This document shows, piece by piece, positions 59,972 through 64,000 of a stretch of 64,000 bases of DNA. Source of the DNA: Orlajensenia leifsoniae (lineage in GTDB: Bacteria; Actinomycetota; Actinomycetes; Actinomycetales; Microbacteriaceae); assembly GCF_004570845.1 (NCBI RefSeq), contig NZ_SPQZ01000001.1:124001-188000 (forward strand), read 5' to 3'. The notes under the pieces are model-generated. The model had not been told where the DNA came from and made no database searches. It saw only the letters and a program-made list of their open reading frames with translations. The first letter of the stretch is position 1; each line of letters opens with the position of its first letter. The position numbers and the translations under genes were made by a program.

Positions 59972-61219
59972 CTAGAAGGGTGCGACCTGGGTGGTGAATT
60001 CATAGCCGGTCGGGGTGGTGATGCGCACCGTGCCGTCGGGTTGGCGGTGGTAGCGGATGCGGCTGAGATTCTTGCGTCTGTTGCCGGTGTCGCAGAGGGG
60101 GTAGAGGTTGTCGCTGTTGGTGGCGCCGTGGTCTCTGGCCCATTCCTCGAGGTGGTCGAGGTCGGTGTCGTCGACGGGTCGGGTGCAGGTGGGGTCGATG
60201 CAGTCCTCGAACCGGATCGCGACCCAGTCGCGTTGCGCTGTCGTGGGTCGGTATCTGGTGCGGTCGTAGACGAGTTTCTCGCCGTTGATCGGGTCGGTGA
60301 GCACGCGCCGGAATGCCGGTGCCTGGGTGAGGAGGCGGGCGGCGCTGGCGCGGTCGATGGGTCCGTAGCCGCGCAGTTCGATGGGTTCGGTGCCCTCGCC
60401 GAGCAGGGTGAGGGCTGGGATCAGCAGGATGGGGCCGACCTGCGCGGCGGTGGGGGTGTCGTCGCCGGCGAGCCAGCCGGCGGCGAGGTCGGCGCGGATC
60501 TGGTTCCGGGTTCTCCAGTCGGGATCGGTGCGGGTGGTGGTCTTCTGGACGGCGCGGGCGGTTCCGGTGAGGCGGGCGATGATGCGGATGGCGTCGGGGG
60601 CGGCGACGAGGAGGTGGATCCACGCCATACCGTCCTCGACCGGTTCCAGACTGACCCGGCGAGTAGTGAAGGCGCGGGCGTGCAGGGTCTCCGCGGGTTC
60701 CGGGTAGAGGGTGCCCTTCAGGTGGCGGGCGCGTCGTCGGAAGGCTGCCACTGTGAGGGTGCTGGCCGCGTCGGCGAGCTGCTCATCGAAGGATGACACC
60801 CCGGTGGGATCGTCCCACCCGATGAGGAGGTCCAGGGCGGTGTTCACGTGCCCGAGGGTCGTGGTCCCGGCGGTGAATGCGGCGTGCAGCTGCGGCATCC
60901 GGTCTTCGAGGGTCTGGGCGCGGTGCGCGAGGTGACGCACCTGCCCGGAGGTCATCCGTAACCGGAGGCCGGCGTCGTAGGCGGCGACGTCTTCGGCGAG
61001 GGCGATCGCGTCGGGTTGCCCGGTGCCGGCGGTGCGGAGGTAGAGGTGCGGGTTCGCTCGAGCCAACCGCAGCAGTTCCGCCAACGCCGTCCACAGGCGG
61101 GCCTGCGCCCGGGTCTCGTCGGCACGCGCCTGGGTGGCCTCGTCGAGCCGGTCCAGGATCAGGTCGAGCCCGGTCGCAACCGTGGTGCCGGGCGGACGTG
61201 TGGGGGTGGATGTGGCCAT
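59972..61219 (-). CDS. DUF222 / HNH endonuclease domain protein (13E12-type), copy 2
   Basis: This 415-residue protein has the helical DUF222 region (LARANPHLYLRTAGTGQPDA.., GWDDPTGVSSFDEQLADAAS) and a C-terminal HNH motif: CIDPTCTRPVDDTDLDHLEE...NSDNLYPLC. The ATG at 61219 is preferred because GGAG lies 6-9 bases before it. It differs strongly from the copy at 19039-20499, showing two lineages of the family in one chromosome. A -10-like TAGAAT sits at 61271-61266 upstream. Confidence 0.9.
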   Translation of the reverse strand: MATSTPTRPPGTTVATGLDLILDRLDEATQARADETRAQARLWTALAELLRLARANPHLYLRTAGTGQPDAIALAEDVAAYDAGLRLRMTSGQVRHLAHRAQTLEDRMPQLHAAFTAGTTTLGHVNTALDLLIGWDDPTGVSSFDEQLADAASTLTVAAFRRRARHLKGTLYPEPAETLHARAFTTRRVSLEPVEDGMAWIHLLVAAPDAIRIIARLTGTARAVQKTTTRTDPDWRTRNQIRADLAAGWLAGDDTPTAAQVGPILLIPALTLLGEGTEPIELRGYGPIDRASAARLLTQAPAFRRVLTDPINGEKLVYDRTRYRPTTAQRDWVAIRFEDCIDPTCTRPVDDTDLDHLEEWARDHGATNSDNLYPLCDTGNRRKNLSRIRYHRQPDGTVRITTPTGYEFTTQVAPF

Positions 61220-61337
61220 CCGGTACTCCATCGAAGGTCACGGCACGGGTGCTTGAGAGCGCCCTATTCTAGCACAAAGTGACGATTGTTCAGTGGTTGT
61301 GTACAGGCAGATTCGATGGTGTGTACGTCAAGGTAGC

Positions 61338-61379
61338 GCGTTTCAGCCGCGGGCTTCGCCCGGGCCTCACCGAGCGGGG
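61338..61379. repeat. Dispersed 42-nt hairpin repeat, copy C
   Basis: The core is GCCGCGGGCTTCGCCCGGGC. Its stem is CGGGC/GCCCG, while copies A and B have CGGAC/GTCCG; both sides changed together. It lies in the 228-bp gap between the HNH gene and the DLH-like gene. Confidence 0.65.
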
Positions 61380-61447
61380 ACTGACAGAGGGGCGCAGTAG
61401 CATCCGATACGAAGCAGCAGGTCTCTCTCGAACGAAAGCGAGCACTC

Positions 61448-62047
61448 ATGGCCGACGTCGTCCTCTTCCATCACGCCCAGGGCCTGACCGCAGGCGTCGC
61501 AGCCTTCGCGGAACAGCTGACGGCCGCGGGGCACACTGTCACCGCGCCCGACCTCTACTCCGGCCATACCTTCGAGACTCTCGACGAGGGCATGGCGTTC
61601 GCCCGCGAGATCGGATTCGAGAAGCTCCTCGATGACGGAGTCGCCGCGGTCGAGACGCTCGGCGACGGCGACGGCCGGGGCAGGCGGGTCTATGTGGGCT
61701 TCTCGCTGGGCGTCCTTCCCGCCCAGAAGCTGGCGCAGACCGATCCGAAGGCGCGCGGTGCACTGCTCCTGCACTCGTTCGCGCCGGTCTCGGAGTTCGG
61801 CGAGGCGTGGCCCGAGCAGGTGCCCGTGCAGGTGCATGCCATGGACGCCGACACCCTCTTCGTCGATGACGGCGATCTGGATGCCGCCCGCGACCTGCTG
61901 GCCACAACGCCGAACGCGGAGCTGTTCCTGTACCCGGGCGACACGCATCTCTTCGTGGACTCGTCGTTACCCGACTACGACGAGCAGGCGGCAGCGCTTC
62001 TCACCGGCCGCGTCCTCGCCTTCCTCGCCGAGGTCGACCAACGTTAG
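61448..62047 (+). CDS. Dienelactone-hydrolase-family protein
   Basis: This 199-residue alpha/beta hydrolase starts DVVLFHHAQGLTAGVAAFAE, has TVTAPDLYSG and the nucleophile elbow GFSLGV (S86, where classical dienelactone hydrolase has Cys), and ends with TPNAELFLYPGDTHLF carrying the catalytic His. It is a soluble hydrolase of unknown substrate. The Ser in place of Cys suggests esterase-like activity rather than true dienelactone hydrolysis. It stands alone between the hairpin repeat C and a small acidic gene. Confidence 0.88.
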   Translation: MADVVLFHHAQGLTAGVAAFAEQLTAAGHTVTAPDLYSGHTFETLDEGMAFAREIGFEKLLDDGVAAVETLGDGDGRGRRVYVGFSLGVLPAQKLAQTDPKARGALLLHSFAPVSEFGEAWPEQVPVQVHAMDADTLFVDDGDLDAARDLLATTPNAELFLYPGDTHLFVDSSLPDYDEQAAALLTGRVLAFLAEVDQR

Positions 62048-62141
62048 GCCGGTGGCAGAGCGCCAGTAAACCGGCACAATCCTCCTTCTGCGCGCCTGTC
62101 AACCCCTGACGCACGCGAGCCGGCAGGAGTTCACTGGCTGC

Positions 62142-62327
62142 ATGACGGATTCGACAACGGCAGATGGAGCGCAGGTCGACACCGGAGCGCACACCGAGCA
62201 TCCCCTCCTCGCGGAGCACGAACCGAACGAGGCCCTCGCCATGGGGCGACGGATGTCGGAACCGGCGGCAGCCGAAGACGACCGCGTCGCCGACACCTCC
62301 CCGGCCGAGCATGACGGCGAGCCCTGA
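62142..62327 (+). CDS. Small acidic hydrophilic protein (61 aa)
   Basis: A 61-residue frame rich in Ala, Glu, Asp and Thr, with no membrane segment (MTDSTTADGAQVDTGAHTEH..EPAAAEDDRVADTSPAEH). It looks intrinsically disordered. An AGGAG lies 9 bases before the ATG. No family is recognised. Codon usage is consistent with the genome. Confidence 0.5.
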   Translation: MTDSTTADGAQVDTGAHTEHPLLAEHEPNEALAMGRRMSEPAAAEDDRVADTSPAEHDGEP

Positions 62328-62351
62328 TCGCTTCTAGACCCCTCCCCGAGC

Positions 62352-63410
62352 TCAGTCGCGCTCCGCGTTACTGCTCTCGCGAATGCGGCGACCCTCCTCG
62401 ACGTCCTCCTTCTCCTTCGCAGCGGCCTTGTCGCTCTTGGCCGTGTCGCGCGGAGGCAGCTTGATGTCCTCCTCGGCCTCGATTCCGGCCTGCAGCTGAC
62501 GCCCGCGTTCGAGTTCGGCATCCAGTTCCGCACCGAAGAGCAGGGCCAGATTCGCGATCCAGAGCCAGAGCAGGAAGACGATGATGCCGGCGAACGAGCC
62601 GTAGGTGCGGTCGTAGTTCGAGAAGTTGGCGACGTACAGTCCGAAGCCGACGGATGCGATGACGAGGAGCACGAGCGCGACCGCCGCCCCGATGCTCATC
62701 CACCGGAACTTCGGCTGCTTCGCGTTCGGGGTGGCGTAGTAGAGCACCGCGATGATCAGGATCACGGCCAGGGCGAGGATCGGCCACTTCACGATGGACC
62801 AGGTCAGCTTGAGAGCGGCGCCCAAGCCGAGCGCATCGCCGACGGCGTCGAGCACAGGGCCCGACAGCACGAGCACCACCGCCATGATCAGGATGAGCAC
62901 GATGGCGACGATCGTGACGAGCAGCTGCATCGGGCGGAGCCTCCAGAACGGCCGCCCTTCCTCGATCTCGTAGATGCGATTCATCGCCCTGCTGAAGGCG
63001 CCGACGTAACCGGATGCCGACCAGATGGCCAGCACGATACCGGTGACGAGGGCGAATCCCGCGGCCGGCGACGAGGCGAACTGCTCGAGAGGCTCACGGA
63101 TGACGTCCACGGTCGATCCCGGCGCGATCTGGGAGACGATGCCGAGAAGCTCGTCGATCGCCTTCTGTCCCTGACCGAAGACGCCGAGCAACGAGGTGAG
63201 CGCGAGCAGTGCAGGGAAGATGGACAGCACCGCGTAGTAGGTGAGGGACGCCGCGATGTCGAAGCACTGGTCGGAGGTGAACTCCCGAAGCGTCTTCTTC
63301 AGGACGTAGCCCCACGAGCGCTTCGTCACCTCGGTGGGCGAATCGGGCTTGCGCTCGTCGTCGGGCGCAGGCGCCGTAGCAGCCTTCTCACTGGCACGTT
63401 CTGGGGACAT
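62352..63410 (-). CDS. YihY/BrkB-family membrane protein
   Basis: This 352-residue protein matches the YihY/BrkB family: CFDIAASLTYYAVLSIFPAL at the first membrane segment, GFALVTGIVLAIWSASGYVG and ANFSNYDRTYGSFAGIIVFL, with about six hydrophobic segments between charged ends. The C-terminal tail is long, Lys/Glu-rich and likely disordered. BrkB-like proteins were once thought to be nucleases but are membrane proteins of unclear role. The ATG at 63410 was preferred over a GTG four codons upstream. Confidence 0.9.
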   Translation of the reverse strand: MSPERASEKAATAPAPDDERKPDSPTEVTKRSWGYVLKKTLREFTSDQCFDIAASLTYYAVLSIFPALLALTSLLGVFGQGQKAIDELLGIVSQIAPGSTVDVIREPLEQFASSPAAGFALVTGIVLAIWSASGYVGAFSRAMNRIYEIEEGRPFWRLRPMQLLVTIVAIVLILIMAVVLVLSGPVLDAVGDALGLGAALKLTWSIVKWPILALAVILIIAVLYYATPNAKQPKFRWMSIGAAVALVLLVIASVGFGLYVANFSNYDRTYGSFAGIIVFLLWLWIANLALLFGAELDAELERGRQLQAGIEAEEDIKLPPRDTAKSDKAAAKEKEDVEEGRRIRESSNAERD

Positions 63411-63487
63411 GGGGATTCTCACTTCTCTCGGAACGACGTCGAGCGTCGGACCCCGATGGGGCGCCGACGCTCGACGAAGGGTGTTCG

Positions 63488-64000
63488 TTAGTTCGAGCTC
63501 GCGCTCTGGACGTTGTCGCGGGACTCAGCGGCCTGGTCCTTGACGTCGTCGACAGCCGACGTCGCCTCGGCCTTGACGTTGTCGACGGCATCCGTCGCCG
63601 ACTCCTTCACGGCTGCGGCGGCGTTCTGGGCAGGCTCCTTGAGGTCGCCGGCGACGGTCGACGCCACATCCTTGACCTCGTCGACGAGGGGCTGGGCGGC
63701 GTCGGTCAGCGTCGTGGTGAGCTGCTTCTCCTTCTCGCTCGGCGGGATCAGCGACGAGAGCAGCCATCCGGCGCCGAAGGCGATGAGGCCGACGGCGAGC
63801 GGATTGCCCTTCGCCTTCGCGACAGCGCTCTGTGCGGCACCGGCGACGTTGTCGCCCACGCTGCTCGCGTCGTCGTGCACGTCGGAGGCGACGCCCATGA
63901 CGCGGTCTCGCACGGAGCGCACGGCATCCTTGGCCTTGTCGGCCTGGCGCTGGGCGATCTTCGACGGATCGACCTTGTCGGCGAGCGCGTCGACATCACT
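63488..64000 (-). CDS. DUF3618-family protein, 5' end outside window
   Basis: The frame is open up to base 64000, so the start is beyond the window; about 170 residues are visible. The first visible part, SDVDALADKVDPSKIAQRQ, is the DUF3618 core (pattern VDALADKVDP..), continuing AKDAVRSVRDRVMGVASDV. Then come a hydrophobic segment (LAVGLIAFGAGWLLSSLIPP) and an Ala/Asp/Val-rich repeated tail (VKDVASTVAGDLKEPAQNAA..). These proteins are membrane-associated and often sit next to holin-like or BrkB genes, as here. Function unknown. Confidence 0.85.
   Translation of the reverse strand, partial: SDVDALADKVDPSKIAQRQADKAKDAVRSVRDRVMGVASDVHDDASSVGDNVAGAAQSAVAKAKGNPLAVGLIAFGAGWLLSSLIPPSEKEKQLTTTLTDAAQPLVDEVKDVASTVAGDLKEPAQNAAAAVKESATDAVDNVKAEATSAVDDVKDQAAESRDNVQSASSN

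Overview
The window is 64 kb of a high-GC actinobacterial chromosome. Gene content and sequence style fit the family Microbacteriaceae: two DUF222-HNH genes, SufS/SufU, TIGR03557 and DUF6328 proteins, many LacI- and ROK-controlled sugar operons, short interspersed hairpin repeats, and very frequent GGATGC/GCATCC hexamers. I found no rRNA, tRNA, CRISPR array, insertion sequence, prophage or replication origin. Coding density is high, with many 1-4 base start/stop overlaps. The first and last genes are cut by the window edges.

Layout. 0-2 kb: end of a membrane O-acyltransferase with an SGNH domain, then two small genes. 2-8.1 kb: a compact locus of a phosphopantetheinyl transferase facing an M1 zinc peptidase and a 1332-residue Pls/PosA-type synthetase. 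The synthetase has adenylation, carrier, membrane and three hexapeptide-like domains, the layout of epsilon-poly-lysine synthetase; its by-eye specificity code resembles codes for lysine. 8.2-10 kb: a histone-like Lys/Ala-rich protein, a DUF805 protein and two tiny genes. 10-16.4 kb: a GH127 arabinofuranosidase operon with its own ABC importer and a divergent LacI regulator. 16.4-20.5 kb: ordinary single genes (Dabb, GNAT, YdeI-like, EEP nuclease/phosphatase, DUF222-HNH). 20.7-25.3 kb: an unusual double TetR regulator divergent from an MFS transporter and a GH3 glycosidase; the gap holds operator-like repeats phased at 22 bp. 25.4-28.5 kb: aldo/keto reductase and CMD-family genes divergent from an MmyB-like regulator, then a VOC protein. 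28.5-30.8 kb: IclR regulator and a two-subunit 3-oxoacid-type CoA-transferase. 30.9-32.9 kb: epoxide hydrolase and a membrane protein. 33-39.7 kb: a ribose/fructose-type ABC importer with two ketose 3-epimerase-like enzymes, a P-loop sugar-kinase-like protein and a divergent ROK repressor. 39.8-43.6 kb: manganese catalase, diacylglycerol kinase-like protein and an acyl-CoA ligase. 43.7-51.8 kb: GH43 (galactanase-like), GH78 rhamnosidase and an ABC importer under a LacI regulator, probably for rhamnose-capped arabinogalactan. 51.9-64 kb: CGNR regulator, a PspA operon with a leader peptide, SufS/SufU, lipoprotein plus HAD phosphatase, an F420-type oxidoreductase, DUF72, DUF6328, a second DUF222-HNH gene, a dienelactone-hydrolase-like protein, a BrkB-like membrane protein and a partial DUF3618 protein.

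Functionally, the window looks like the accessory sugar-scavenging part of a plant- or litter-associated actinobacterium. Four separate regulated loci import and cut plant-type sugars, and three of them share one layout: solute-binding protein gene first, then an intercistronic hairpin, then permeases and enzymes. The features most worth experimental attention are the Pls-like locus, the tandem TetR with its phased operators, and a 42-nt dispersed hairpin repeat whose copies show a compensatory stem change.
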